A stretch of DNA of 64,000 nt from Rhinolophus ferrumequinum (GCF_004115265.2 NC_046292.1:10682001-10746000), one strand, 5' to 3'. Positions 41,600-52,508 are shown, counted from the first letter of the stretch. The notes: generated by a model not told the origin, from the sequence alone. Made by a program: numbers and translations.

Positions 41600-41800
41600 A
41601 GCTGATCACCTATCCATCCAACAGTGTTTACTGAGCACCAGTTACGTGCCAGGAAATGAGCTACACCGGGGGATGCCGGGAAAAACCAGACCGGTCCCTG
41701 CCTGTATGCAAGACACTGGTGGTCTAGCAGGGAGACAGACAAGGAACCTATGATTATAACATGGGGTGAGACTACATTGAGAGGTCAACGCAGGATGCTA
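41600..41800 (+). mobile_element. L2-like LINE fragment
   Basis: TTTACTGAGCACCAGTTACG TGCCAGG and GTCTAGCAGGGAGACAGACA are standard L2 3' phrases. It is ancient. Confidence 0.6.
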
Positions 41801-42129
41801 AGAAATCACAGTGCAGGGGCCCCAAACTCAGCTGGGGTCGGGGGCTGGGAGGGGCTCAGAGAAGGTTTCCCCAAAGCACTGGAGCTTGAAAGAATTAAAC
41901 AAGCAGAGGGAACCTCCCAAAGGACCCCTCACCAGACTTGTCAGAGTGTGGTCTCTGAAAACCCACAGATTGACAACTTTAATTAGAAAACTGGGTGGAA
42001 CTCCTCAGGAAAACTGGGAGGACACAGAGCAGTCCTGGATCCTCTATGTATACCTGGCTTCCCCATACGTTTAGGCCTTCCTGGATTGCAATCCTACTAA
42101 CTGGGCTGTCGCTTGCAACCATTCCGCAC

Positions 42130-42345
42130 CTCGCAGCAGGAGGTAACGAACATTTACACAGCAGACCTTGTCAAATACGTGCTTGGTTTCTCATAATTCT
42201 CAAAACAATCCTGTGATGTAGATATTGTTATCCCTGTTTTACAGATGAGGAAGCTTAGGCACAGCGATGAAGGAACTTGACCTCAGGACGTAGCACCCCT
42301 AAACAGGGAAGCAGGGATTCACACCAGAATCCTGGCTGCCTCTAT
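42130..42345 (+). mobile_element. MIR fragment
   Basis: ATTGTTATCCCTGTTTTACA with GATGAGGAAGCTTAGGCACA is the conserved MIR core read in this orientation. Confidence 0.65.
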
Positions 42346-42929
42346 CTGAGGGGACTTTTACATTTATCTGCCTAAAACCTGTTGTTCACATTAACTCTTC
42401 ACCCCCTCAGTAGAGAGTTCCCACGTCAGTCATCCTTCTGGGCACCACACTTTTGAACAGATCTCTACGGTGTGTCTTGCATTGTATTGTGCTGATCCAT
42501 ATGGCTAAGAGTTCCAGTCTTACTCATGTCCACATTCCTAGCACCTGGCGCAGTACCTGACACGCTGGGTGCAGAAACAAGCCTGGATTCCCTGGGCCCA
42601 AGCAACCTCAACCTCCCCAAAGCCGGATCAGCCTGCTTGGGGAGATGGAGGCCTGGGAAGCATTCCCAGGCCTCTTTCACCAATGCCGCGGACTTCCCCT
42701 CAGGCGGGGCAGTCAGCAATCCAGTCCCACAGGAGAGGGAACAGGTTCTCGCGGCCAGCTTTCCCTCCAGCACTGAAACAGTCAAGGATTCCGTCTTTGG
42801 CTGTACATCAGATGCTTATGTTTGGGGACATGCTGTACAATAATATATATTATTTAAACATTAGAACCTTAAAAGGAATAAGTGTGTGCTCCCCATGGTC
42901 TTTCCCTCTCTGCCACATGGAGCGCATAC

Positions 42930-43195
42930 ACGATGGCAGGAGCTAGAACAGCCAGCTTAGACCATGAGACCGAAGCTTAGGTTTGAGCAAGGGGAGCCAC
43001 GTGATCAGTGAAACGCTGTTCCTGGATAACTTCATGAATCAGAGTGAGCTGCTCTACCAGCTCTGGACTATCTACTTCCAGACTGTTAGGATGCAAGGAA
43101 TAACCTTGTTTTGTTTCAGCCACTGTATTTTGGGATTGCTTTGTTGGAGCATTTTAAGATTGTACTTAATTAAAACAAGGTGCGAGCACTGCCCT
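42930..43195 (+). mobile_element. Fossil LTR of MLT1-like type, partial
   Basis: GATGGCAGGAGCTAGAACAG and TTTCAGCCACTGTATTTTGG are reminiscent of MLT1-class MaLR LTRs. It is old and fragmentary; the family assignment is tentative. Confidence 0.35.
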
Positions 43196-44037
43196 GTGAT
43201 TACCTGAGACTGGTCTTTGTTGGTAAAACAACAATAATAATATGAATAATTCCCCCTAAACTAGGATTTTGTCATTTGTATAATTTTAAAGTTGTCTTGA
43301 AAGGGTGATTTGAATCATGTTGAGCCTTGAGAATGACAAATGGACCTCCTTCTTGGTTTGTGTCATCCTTGAGTATTACAGACATACTTCAGATTTCCAA
43401 ATAGCCCAGGCTACTCTTTTCTGACAGTTTGTATGCATAAACTCCAGCCTGGTTCTCCTCCTCCCACTCATTACCTGAATCAAAGACACCCAAGTGGAAA
43501 ATCTGACGAGAACCCAAAGGGTACCTGCTTCCCTAAAAGGTGCCCTTTCATTCATCCATCAAGCACAGGAAAACTCAGAAAACTGAGCACAGCGCCTGGC
43601 ACAAAGTCAGTACTCAATAGAGGTTAAATCGGATCATTATTGGCCTGCTGTAGCCACCCTCATTTCTCACCTGAAATATTCTAGTAGCCTCTTAATTGGC
43701 CTCCAGGCCCACTCCCTTTAATACATTCTTCACATAGCCAGGGATCTTTCTAATCCACAGATCTGATTCTTCAATGGCCATTACCCTAAAATTTAAACTC
43801 CATGACTAGGTTTAAAGCCCCTGAGCACAAGACCACAGCCTGCTTTAGGCTTAACTCTCATCTCTGAGAGCTAGAACCCAACATGCTTAAGGACACAGTT
43901 TACGGTAAGCACAGAGTACAGAGTACGGTAAGCACTGGCTACCTGGCTCCACCGTTCACACTTTTAACCACTTCGCTAGTCTAGATCATTTGCTCTATCC
44001 TCAGAACCTATCAGGTGCTGAACTAACGTCTGTGGAA

Positions 44038-44072
44038 CGAACGAACGAACCAACGAACGAATGAATGAATAA
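44038..44072. repeat. (GAAC/GAAT)n tetranucleotide repeat
   Basis: About eight tetranucleotide units change from GAAC to GAAT, just upstream of the CpG island in map order. Confidence 0.85.
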
Positions 44073-44099
44073 CTCTACACTGGGGCAGCATCTGCCTCC

Positions 44100-44770
44100 C
44101 ACTGTGTGTGCCAGCACCTCCTAGGCCCTGGCCGGCCTGTGCCCCCCGCCCTGGCCGGTGCACGTAAGCTGCCCCCGGCACCCCGCCACCTCCCGGCCAC
44201 AGAACGCCCACCCGCTGCGGCGCGCGGGGTCAAGGGGCGGTGACAGCCGGGGGACGGGGGCGGAGATGCTACCAGCTGGGGTGTCACCCAGCCCGGGAGG
44301 TGACTCGCGCTCTCTTGCCGGGACATCCGGTTCGCCCGCCCACTCCCCGCCCGCTCCCCCGGCGGTGCCCCCCGCCCAGGGACACTGCCCTCCAGCCTCG
44401 CTCGGTCCCCCAGACCGGGTTGCCTGCCCATTCCATTTCCCTCCCCTCCCCCACACAACCGTCCCAGGCGTCCCGCCGCGCCCGATCCTCCGCCGCCTCT
44501 GCCCGGCTCCCGGGACTCCCCCGGCCGCGGGCGCTTGCTCACCCTCACCTGCCATGTCCCGGACCCCACCGCCGAGGGAGGTGCATCACGGCCGCGAGAA
44601 GGCCGGGGACGGCACTTCAGAGCAGACAAAGGGCGCCGCCATGTTAGAGTCGGGCGGAACCGACCTCGCTGGCTTCCCGGCGGCAACTTCCGCCGTATGC
44701 GCAGCGACCGCGCCGGAGGTGGCCCGCGGACGGGCGCATGCGCCCAGCTCCCCAGAAGTTCTACATTAAC
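44100..44770 (-). promoter_or_regulatory. ZBTB17: CpG-island promoter of ZBTB17
   Basis: The sequence is strongly GC-rich with many CpG dinucleotides, in sharp contrast to both flanks. It carries a palindromic NRF1 motif GCGCATGCGC at 44734-44743 and another NRF1 half (TATGCGCA) near 44694. ETS-type CTTCCG elements lie near 44685. A minus-strand YY1-type initiator AACATGGCGGC is at 44645-44635. There is no TATA box. This is the usual make-up of a housekeeping promoter, and the large antisense-looking open frames in it are by-products of GC content. A plus-strand transcript from the same island is possible but unsupported. Confidence 0.85.
44549..44660 (-). other. ZBTB17: ZBTB17 first exon (probable)
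   Basis: A consensus donor (GGCAG then GTGAGGGTGAG on the minus strand) ends the exon at 44549. The transcription start is set approximately by the YY1 initiator at 44635-44645. The exon is usually regarded as untranslated. It contains an 18-codon upstream frame (44642-44586) and a later ATG at 44555 that would be in frame with the coding exon. The 5' edge is an estimate. Confidence 0.65.
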
Positions 44771-44829
44771 TTCTGCGCTTAGAATTGTTCTCATTGTAAC
44801 CTTCCCTTGGTTTTCTGTTCCAAATAAAA

Positions 44830-45010
44830 CAGTAACAGCTTCTATCTATTCGGCGCTTACTGTGTGTCAGGCACTGCGTTAAACGCTTCACGTGCATTAT
44901 CTCATTAAATCTTCTCACCCACCTTAAAACAGTGTTATTCTCCCCACCTTTTGGAGAAGGAAAAACAGAGATTCCTAAAGGGTTGCCTATTGTCACGCAT
45001 CTCACAAGCG
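44830..45010 (+). mobile_element. MIR SINE
   Basis: GCGCTTACTGTGTGTCAGGC ACTGCGTTAAACGC and the later CATTATCTCATTAAATCTTC match the MIR consensus well. It lies just outside the CpG island. Confidence 0.7.
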
Positions 45011-46204
45011 GTGGAGCGGTAGCTCCAAAGCTGCAGACACCGGGTTATGTTTCCATCTTCCGAGCCAATCATTCCCCACTTCTCTATTTAGAAAAGATCC
45101 AGGATTAACCTGGGTGTGAATGACGACGAAGCTTGGAAACAAGTGTCAGCCGACTTGAACAGTCCCTCGGTGAGCTCTTTCCAACACTCAGCACCTGGAG
45201 GCCATTGATTTCTCTACTTCCTCGCAGTTCATGGGCTTTCTCAAACCCTGTCTTCACTTCTGATCTTGTTTACTCTCCATGATTCTTACTTTTAACAACA
45301 CTCTTGCCACTAGCCTAAACTCCTTTGCTGCCTTGTTTTTTTGTCACATGGATTTGGTAAGAGTTCCAACCTTGGGTGAATCCAACTACTTTTCTCTCTG
45401 CCTGCCCCCAAAACAGCCAAGAACAGTTGGAGAAAGTACCTGATGGGACAGACTGTTTCCGACAGACTGCTCCCTACAAATTCATGACCACTGGCCTTAA
45501 GTGGGACTTCCACCAATCTCAGTCTGGACAATTTATTAGTCCTCTCTTCACAATGACTAGAGAAACTAAACAGCTCAGCAGCAGTTGACTTCACCTTTTC
45601 TTTTGCAGGGAAATGATAGCAAATCTGATACGAACCCTCTCGTCTTCCCAACTATATATACAAATCTGTCTCTGTGTTCATCTGTGTTGCATGTAGTCAA
45701 ACAGGACTCAGCACCCATTCCTTCCAGAATCTAAAAAGTTAAAATTTTATTTCCCAGACTCAATTGCAGTTAGAATCCCAATACAGGTGGGTTCTGCCAG
45801 TTGGTAAGATTTGGAAAGTGGAAGTGGTAGCCATTGGCCTGCTGATGTTAGCTGATTTCTGCTGGCAAGCAAGAGCGTATGGGGGTTTGCAGCAGGGCAT
45901 GGCGGCCAGTCTCCAGTTTCATGAGTATTCAGAAGCATCTGTGAGATGCTGACAGCCAAATTCATCATTCTAGTGCCTGGGAACCGGCTTCTAGTCCCAA
46001 ATTTCAATCCATGGAGCCCTGTTGTAGTGATGTGTTCTTGAATGCAATAATTCCAGTGGTAGCCTCTTGCTTCTCCATCTTCCCGGCTGTGGCAGAAGTC
46101 GTAGCTCCTGATGGGTGAATTCTATGGTGTTCTGGGAGCCATTACTAGAGGCCCAGTCTAGAGAGCCTTCTTTCAGCCCCTCCAATAATTTTATAAACAC
46201 TTAA

Positions 46205-46400
46205 TTATCTGCATTAGATCACTTTCTGCTTAAAATAAGCCTAGAAACAACATGAGGGATCCTTGGGATGATGGAAATGTTCTGTATCTTGACTATATCA
46301 ATGTAAATATTCTGGTTGTGATATTGTGCTGTAGTTTTGCAAGATGTTACCATTGGGAGAAACTAGGTAATTAGGATACTAATTAAAAAGGAAGCCCAGC
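46205..46400 (+). mobile_element. L1 3'-end fragment
   Basis: GATGGAAATGTTCTGTATCT TGACTATATC and TTTTGCAAGATGTTACCATT are phrases of old L1M 3' ends. Confidence 0.55.
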
Positions 46401-47319
46401 GAGGTTCCTATTTCTGTAGGACACTGACCCTTAAGGGTGGAAATCAGGGCTTTGGATTTGAAGGTGATACAGAGCTAGTGTATTTCATGCAAGGAAAAAA
46501 TAGTTATAGGAGTTATCATAACGAGTATTGTTGTCTGAGAGAGAATGTCCAATGAAGACAGGCTTTGGTAGATGGAGCAGTTGCTGCATTTAACCTTTAT
46601 GGTGGGAATGAGGACTCTAAGGACTTGGGGTGGGGGATGGCGGTGGGGTTGGCTATTTACAATTTCAATGAAGATTTTCAAAAAAGAAATACTTAGGGTT
46701 TATATTCTCAGCTCAAGACAGGCTCAGAAAACCAGGGCTAAAAAATGTGTCTTGTCTCTTATAGCCATGGGGCTTTATGTAGCCAAATATCAGACAGAAC
46801 TGAGCCTGTGGGTTGCTGAATTGTAATATAATTGCAAGCTAAACTGTATAGTCACAACCTGACCAGGTGCATTGAATGGAATGAGAGGCACTTAGGAATC
46901 AAAATGGGCATGTTTGGGTGGATGCAGACCACTGACGTATGACTTCCTTGTTCCAGCTCCCTTCTGGGGATAAGGTTTTCTTTGATTTTATACAGCTCCT
47001 CAGAGCTCCTTTCTATCTGCGAGATTGGATGCTGCCCAATTCAAATGGATTTTTGCTAAAATAAATTCTTAAAATTTTTAATATGCCTTAATTGTTCATC
47101 TTTTAGCACCAGCAAAGGCAGGTTGAGCCTATCTCACGTCATGTGTCTCAGGCCCTTTTCTGGTCATCACATCTCTTTCTAACCTAGCCAGGAAATGTTC
47201 ACCAGTTTTAAGGACTGGTGTGATTGATTGTGCTTGCTCAGATAATGCAGAAAAGTGTCCCCATCTCAAAGTCCGTATCTGTGATATTGTGATTTATAAT
47301 ACATGGAAATACATATATA

Positions 47320-47990
47320 TATTTGGTCTCAATCAGGTTCCTGGCACAGAGCTCCTAGTGTTACCAGCTGTGACAATGGTAACCTCAGTTCTCGTCTTCT
47401 TGAGGGAAAGAATTCAGTCAAGAGACAGAGTTTGTGCAAACATGGAACAGTAAGAAGTTTATTAGCAAAGAAGATACACTCCAAAGATTATGGAGCAGGC
47501 TGTCCCCAGAGAGGGAAAAGCAGCTCTCCTTACATTGCGTGAGTTTTTCTTTCTGTGGGTAGAATTGTCTCCCCCTCTCCCTCTCCAGTATCTCTCATTC
47601 TCCCAGCTGGCATGCCTCGTACTCCCATCTTGCTCCCGAGGTTGTCTGAGCTCACTACAATAGCCCTGAGAAGCACGATGTATATTCTGATAAGTGGGAT
47701 GTTTGCCCATCCCTCTCCAGCATTTTTCCTTCTTCTTGCTTTAGGGGCAAGTGTGAGCTCGCTATCCTGCTGAGCTAGTTGTTTTGTGTTCGCCTTTGTT
47801 TATGATATCCTGCAGAGCAGGATATCTGTGACCTAAGTAGAAGCAGATACAAGGGGCCTCCTAACTGGGGCTGGTTCCCTCCTTCTCCTGCTCATTTCTA
47901 CCTTTCTATTTACCTTATCACTTGCACCCTTGAAATTTCCAAGTGAGGAGAGCAAGAAAGGTGTCTTTTGTTATGTTAATGAAATGACTT
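47320..47990 (-). mobile_element. Probable fossil class I ERV LTR
   Basis: Read on the minus strand, an AATAAACTTCTT polyadenylation region is followed by CTCTTGACTGAATTCTTTCC and an AAGAAGACGAGAACTGAGG-type end. This layout is typical of gammaretrovirus-like R-U5 sequence. U3-like sequence would lie toward 47990. No internal genes are seen, so it is probably a solo LTR. Edges are approximate. Confidence 0.45.
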
Positions 47991-48339
47991 TTGGACTACA
48001 CCTAGGTCACCTGAGGATGGGGCCAGGGGACCCAACCAAGAGATTACAGAGCTGGAAACATTCAGTCCCACCCACCCACCGACCTCTGGGGAGGACGAAG
48101 GGACTGGAGATTGAATTCAATCACCGAAGTCCAATAATGTAATCAATCACACCTCTATAATGAAGCCTTCATGAAAACCCAAAAGAACAGGGTCCTGAAA
48201 GCTTCTGGGTTAGTGAAGCTGTGAAGATTTGGGGAGAGTGGCTCTCAGAGTGCAAGGAAGCTCCCCACCCTCTCCACATGTGCATCTCTTCCATCTGGCT
48301 GTTCCTGAGTTATGTCCTTTGTTGAACTGAATCAGGAGG

Positions 48340-48945
48340 CTTTGGCTAGAAATAAATGACAAAGATTTATTCAAGGGATTTGCAAATCAGAAACACAACT
48401 AGGCAATACCAGAGTGTTCTGAAGAAGAAAGAAAAGCTGAGAATTCTTATGATAAAAAGTACATTCTTGAGAAGACAGTTCTGCATTCTTAGCCTCTAAA
48501 TTGGTCCAAGATGATAATCTTCCCAGTGTCCGATGGTCTGGATAAAGGATGTGGATGAAAAAGAGGTTCTGTGGAAAGTAACCTCACAGGGTGATCTGAT
48601 CATAAATTCCCAACTGGGCAGGTCATGGTGGGTAGTCATACCTCAGGCATATAACTTTTTTAGTAAAAGGTTTATCTTTGCCTTAAGCCAGCCCTGTCCA
48701 TTGTTTCTGTGCATCTAGGATAAGACACCTTTGAACTAAATATAACCACCCTCAGGAGAGCACATAATCTTGTTAACTGTCCTGTAATCCAATCCCCACC
48801 TTGCTCTCTCCCACCTTCATGTAATCTTCCTTGCATAAAAGAGCTGCAAAACTGTTATTCCACAGAGCATTTGAGGTCTTGCTCCTGGGCTCATGTCCTC
48901 AGTTTGGCTCAAATAAAGTCATTAAAATTCTCTACAAGTTTGGAC
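48340..48945 (+). mobile_element. Possible LTR-like insertion
   Basis: Near its right end a TATA-like CATAAAAGAGCTGC is followed about 75 bases later by CAAATAAAGTCATTAAAATT, the arrangement of an LTR promoter and polyadenylation signal. It lies within the older split LTR. The family is unknown, and both the call and the edges are tentative. Confidence 0.3.
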
Positions 48946-49230
48946 ATTTCTTATGTCAATATGGATGTCCCGACCCTTTTGTAGTTCATAAGTATGATGA
49001 CCTGGTGTTCATGCTTTTGCGTGAGACGTGCCTCCCACAAACCTTGCTACGACGACATCGGCACATTACCCATCTGACGCGGAGAAAAAAAAGGATGTCC
49101 AGTGGTATGGACAGGTGAACATTCTTTCCTAAATTCTTCAGAAGGTTATCTGGGGGTATAACCCTCAGGTGTATATATATATATATATACCCCCGGGCAT
49201 TGATGCACAACTGGAAAATTCAAAAGTTTA

Positions 49231-49656
49231 GGCAACAACATGGATGGACCTAGAGGGTATGATGCTAAGTGAAATAAATTAGACAGAAAAAGACAAATAT
49301 ATGATCTCACTTATATGTGGAATCTTAAGAACAAAATAAATGAAAACAAGACAACAGAGAGACTCATAGATACGGAGAACAAACTGATGGTTGCTAGATG
49401 GGAGAGGGCTTGAGGGGCTGGGTGAAAAAAGTGAAGGGATTAAGAAGTACAAAATTGGTAGTTACAAAATAGTCATGGAGATGTAAAACATAGGGAATAT
49501 AGTCAATAATGTGGTAAAAACTATGGATAGTGTCAGGTGGATACTAGACTAATCCAGGGGATCACTTCATAAATTATATAAATGTCTAACCACTATGCTG
49601 TACATCTGAAATTAATGTAAAATAATATTGAATGTCAACTGTAATTGAAAAAAAGT
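49231..49656 (+). mobile_element. 5'-truncated L1 insertion with target-site duplication
   Basis: Typical L1 3'UTR text (AAGTGAAATAAATTAGACAG, ATGATCTCACTTATATGTGG, CTAACCACTATGCTGTACAT) ends in a short A-run. A direct repeat TTCAAAAGTTTA flanks it at about 49219-49230 and 49657-49668. It is one of the better-preserved L1 pieces here. Confidence 0.8.
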
Positions 49657-50299
49657 TCAAAAGTTTAAATCCTCAGGCTAAAGTAAAATAAAATCTATTC
49701 CTCATGCTTCAGCCCATTTGGTCTGAACCAGCTTTGTCCCCTTAGCTATACCAACTTCATCTTGTTTTTTTTACTCATTCTTCACCTTTATTAATAAACT
49801 GGTAATCTAAGAAGTAACATCTTTCTATGAGTTCTGTGAGCTGCTCTTAGCACATTAATCGAACCCAAGGAGGTGGCTGTGGGAAGCTCCAGTCTATAGG
49901 TCAGAATCACAGGACAACCTGGTCTTGACATTGATGTCTTTTTGGGAGGAGGGTAGCCGTGTAGGACTCAGGCCTTAACCTGTGGGCTCTGGCACCACTT
50001 CCAGGTAGGTAGTGTCAGAACTGAGTTAATTGCTTGGTCACGTGGGAAAACAACACATCAGAGTTGGTGTCAGAATCAGAATCACAATTCTCTTAATCAC
50101 ACCTGCAAAGTCCCCTTTGCCATGTAAGGTGACATAGTCACAGGTTCTCCAGATCAGGGCGTGGACGTCTTTGGGCAACCATTATTCCTCTATAATACAT
50201 AATTACTTCTTATTTATAGGAGTAATACTGTTTCCATTTCATGAAGCAATACCAAGTTTCTTTTTAGAGTATATTTCTGTTCCAGTAAAAACAGTTGCT

Positions 50300-50605
50300 T
50301 TGACTTGAGGATGCTGTAGACTGATTGTGTCCTCCCAAAATTCGAATTTCGAAACCTGATCCCAGTATGATGGGATTAGGAGGTGGGGCGTTTGGGAGGT
50401 GTTTAGGTCATGAGGGTGGAGCCCTTATAAAAGAGACTCCAGAGAGCCTTTATAATTCCTACCAGGTAAGGACACCCGCAAACAGACAGCTGTTTATGAA
50501 CCCGTAAGCAGGTCCTCACCAAAAACCAAATCTGCAGACACCTTGATCTTGGATGTCCCAGCATCGAGAACTATGAGAAATAAATGTTTGTTCTTTAGGT
50601 CCCCT
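50300..50605 (+). mobile_element. Fossil MaLR (MLT1/MST-like) solo LTR
   Basis: GGATTAGGAGGTGGGGCGTT, TTAGGTCATGAGGGTGGAGC, CCTTATAAAAGAGACTCCAG and ATGAGAAATAAATGTTTGTT are the signature phrases of mammalian-apparent LTR retrotransposons of the ERVL group. No internal part is present. It lies about 350 bp upstream of the SRARP TATA box. Confidence 0.75.
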
Positions 50606-50941
50606 AGACAAAGACAAAGGACACAATAAATAAGTAGTATTCCATATAGTTCTTAAGTGGGAAAAAACACACTAAAACAAAGCTGGTGGCGCAGCCAGAT
50701 AATGACTGAGGTTTGGGAAACTGAGGCCCGGATGAGAAGTTTCCAAGACCCGGCCCAAGTCAGGAAGCAGCTGAAGTGGGAAGAAACAGTGACAATTTGG
50801 TAGAGGGCCTGCCTCCCAAAGTCCCAACAACAGACTTGTTGACATAACCCTGTGGATCAAAGTAATCTCCGCACTGCCCCAGGCCAGTTCCTGTGGCTCC
50901 AGTGGAATTCACTCAGAGGATCCGGATCTGGGTCCTGTAAA

Positions 50942-50949
50942 TATAAAAG
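50942..50949 (+). promoter_or_regulatory. SRARP: TATA box of SRARP
   Basis: TATAAAAG lies about 92-99 bases upstream of the SRARP start codon. A transcription start about 25-30 bases downstream would leave a 5'UTR of roughly 65-75 bases. This suits a tissue-restricted, hormone-responsive gene. It is assigned by sequence alone. Confidence 0.7.
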
Positions 50950-51040
50950 GTCTCTCCTTGGGCGGGGAACTACATCCTAGAAAAGGCTGAGGAAAAGTGC
51001 TTCTCCTGCTAACGCTGGGTCAGGCGCTGTGGCAGCAGCA

Positions 51041-52508
51041 ATGGCACCCTCGGAAGACCCCATGGACCAGAGAGCTTGCCCCAACATCATAGGCCTTGAG
51101 ACAGACCTGGAGACCAGTTCAGGTAAGAGGTGGCAGAGCTTGCCCCAACATCATAGGCCTTGAGACAGACCTGGAGACCAGTTCAGGTAAGAGGTGGCAG
51201 AGGGTGCCTGAGTCCTGGAGAAAGACCAGCTGAGGGGGCCAGGGAGGTGAGGGGCAGAGGGCAGCTACCCTCCCTTGGGGTTGCTAGGAGTCTCGAGCCA
51301 GGGGTAGATTTCACTTTGATTTCCTGTGTCGTGGTAACGAACAGCGCGTAGTTAAGAGAATGTGTGTGTTTATTATCTGGGCAACTTGCAAAGTTACTTT
51401 TTTAAGAGCACAGGCTTTAGATTCATTCGAGAGACCACTTGTTTCATGGATAAATCAATCAGTTGGTTCATGGCTGCTTCTCCCTGTGCTGGGCCCTGAG
51501 CTGGGTGGGGAAGACAGAGCAGGGATCCTCAGGGCAGATGGGACCCGGCACTGACGGTGTTCTCTGAGGCTCTGATGTTATGTGGGGAGGGGAAGAGCGG
51601 CGTGCTGCTCCATGAGGACCACCAATATTTGCTCAAGCTGAGCCTCAGTTTCCTCATCTGTAAAAGGTGGCCAGGGCTTTCCTCTTGTTCAAGGACCTCA
51701 CTACTCACTGTGTGGCCCGTGGATCAGCAGCGCCAGCCCCCCCTGGGAGCTTGTTAGAAATACAGAACCTCAGGCTCCTCCCCAGACCTGCTGGACCCAT
51801 CTTGCGTGTTGACAAGATACCCAGGCCGCCCCCCGCTCGTATGGTGAAGTTGAGAAGCTCTGAGGGAGTGGTCTGTGCTCCTGGAAGGCAGATGGCTGAT
51901 CAGAGGGAAGCAGGATTTAAAGTCTCCTGCTGAGCCATGCTTGTAGACCTCCCTGTATGTCCATCTTTGTGAGTCAACCAACACACAGTTAAACGCTTGT
52001 GGAGTGAATGCACAAGCGACTTAACGCAACGGCCTCCCTTGCTTGCTAACACAAACCTTTGGTCTTTTCCTTCCTTCTAGGTGTGAAGCCAGCCCACCAT
52101 CAAAAGGCCTTCCCCACAGCTCACCTAACTTTCGTTATCGACTGTGCTCGCGGGAAACAGCTCTCCCTGGCAGCACCCCCAGTGCCACCCCAAGCCTTGA
52201 GTCCCAACCTAGGACCTGTCACTCCTCCAATGAAGACCTACATATTGTTCTGTGGAGAAAGCCAGCCCCATCTGACTCAGGAGGCCCCCCCGGGAGGGGG
52301 ACAGCTTTCCCAGGCCAGGGCCACCTTGCCACCTTGTAGAGGGACTATGGTCTCAGCTCCCTCCCCAGTCAGCACACTCTGCTCCCAGGAGGAACCTGAA
52401 GCCAAGGGGAGCCCCTTGAAGACCATGCCCGGGAGGTCTTCGGCTTGGGAAGCAGTCATAGGCTCACTGAAAGCCCTCTCCTCCTGTGTCTGTGGGCAGG
52501 AAGACTAA
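51041..52508 (+). CDS. SRARP: SRARP (C1orf64/ERRF), steroid receptor associated and regulated protein
   Basis: A small mammalian protein reported to interact with androgen-receptor signalling and 14-3-3, expressed in breast and other hormone-responsive tissue. Exon 1 codes 51041-51122 (MAPSEDPMDQRACPN and on), with donor GTAAGA at 51123. Exon 2 codes 52081-52508 after acceptor TTCTAG. The join splits a glycine codon and keeps frame, giving 169 residues, the same length as I recall for human. Conserved blocks are TAHLTFVIDCARGKQLSLA, TPPMKTYILFCGE and the C-terminal SLKALSSCVCGQED. There is no signal peptide or membrane segment. Exon 1 shows divergence and a 64-bp tandem duplication covering its 3' end and donor, so a second donor exists at 51187. 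Confidence 0.93.
51071..51198 (+). repeat. SRARP: 64-bp tandem duplication across SRARP exon 1 end and splice donor
   Basis: Copy 1 is 51071-51134 and copy 2 is 51135-51198. They appear identical base for base. Each contains the last 52 bases of coding exon 1 followed by GTAAGAGGTGGC. Only donor 1 (51123) keeps the frame into exon 2. Confidence 0.95.
51123..52080 (+). other. SRARP: SRARP intron
   Basis: A 958-bp intron that carries the second copy of the tandem duplication at its start and a MER5A-like hAT fragment near 51700-51870. The pyrimidine tract and acceptor lie at about 52060-52080. Confidence 0.85.
51700..51872 (-). mobile_element. hAT-Charlie MITE (MER5A-like)
   Basis: GGGAGCTTGTTAGAAATACA followed by GAACCTCAGGCTCCTCCCC and the end GAAGTTGAGAAGCTCTGA match MER5-group elements. 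It is decayed at both ends. Orientation is uncertain because the element is partly palindromic. Confidence 0.55.

Larger units (their letters stand above)
21393..44548 (-). other. ZBTB17: ZBTB17 first intron, about 23 kb
   Basis: This spans from the donor at the end of exon 1 (GTGAGG, reading minus from 44548) to the acceptor CCCCAG at 21398-21393. No additional exon of a known gene was recognised. 21393-25500 is mostly unique GC-rich sequence with a CAG repeat, a polypurine tract and a G-rich run. 25550-31900 holds LTR, MIR, L1, L2 and one SINE. 32380-34690 and 36480-39060 are L1-rich. 35347-41395 holds four SINEs, a mariner MITE and a hAT MITE. 41600-43200 holds L2, MIR and an LTR-like fragment. 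The remainder looks unique. Confidence 0.8.
47990..50095 (+). mobile_element. Fossil LTR split by younger insertions
   Basis: Two blocks, 47990-48330 and 49775-50095, read as consecutive parts of one old LTR in my memory of mammalian repeats: AATCAATCACACCTCTATAA and GGCTGTTCCTGAGTTATGTC in the first, and AATAAACTGGTAATCTAAG, TTAACCTGTGGGCTCTGGCA and GTAGGTAGTGTCAGAACTGA in the second. About 1.4 kb of later sequence, including an L1, lies between them. I do not commit to a family name. Confidence 0.5.
44771..50930. other. Intergenic region between ZBTB17 and SRARP
   Basis: No coding exon is recognised here. It holds a MIR near 44830-45010, unassigned sequence 45020-46200, an L1 3' fragment near 46205-46400, and fossil LTR material from about 47320 to 50600 with an L1 insertion. 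Open frames are short and without family resemblance. Confidence 0.7.

Noticed and set aside
44075-44794. A 239-codon minus-strand frame and several others in the CpG island
   Set aside because: Stop codons are scarce in such GC-rich DNA. The products are Arg/Pro/Gly/Ala-rich without domains, and the promoter interpretation explains the region.
47320-50605. A complete endogenous retrovirus
   Set aside because: Only LTR-type sequence was recognised. No internal genes are evident, so these are treated as solo or partial fossils.
52059-52080. ATG at 52059 as the SRARP start
   Set aside because: It lies in the intronic pyrimidine tract just before the TTCTAG acceptor. Exon 1 at 51041 gives the right N terminus and total length.
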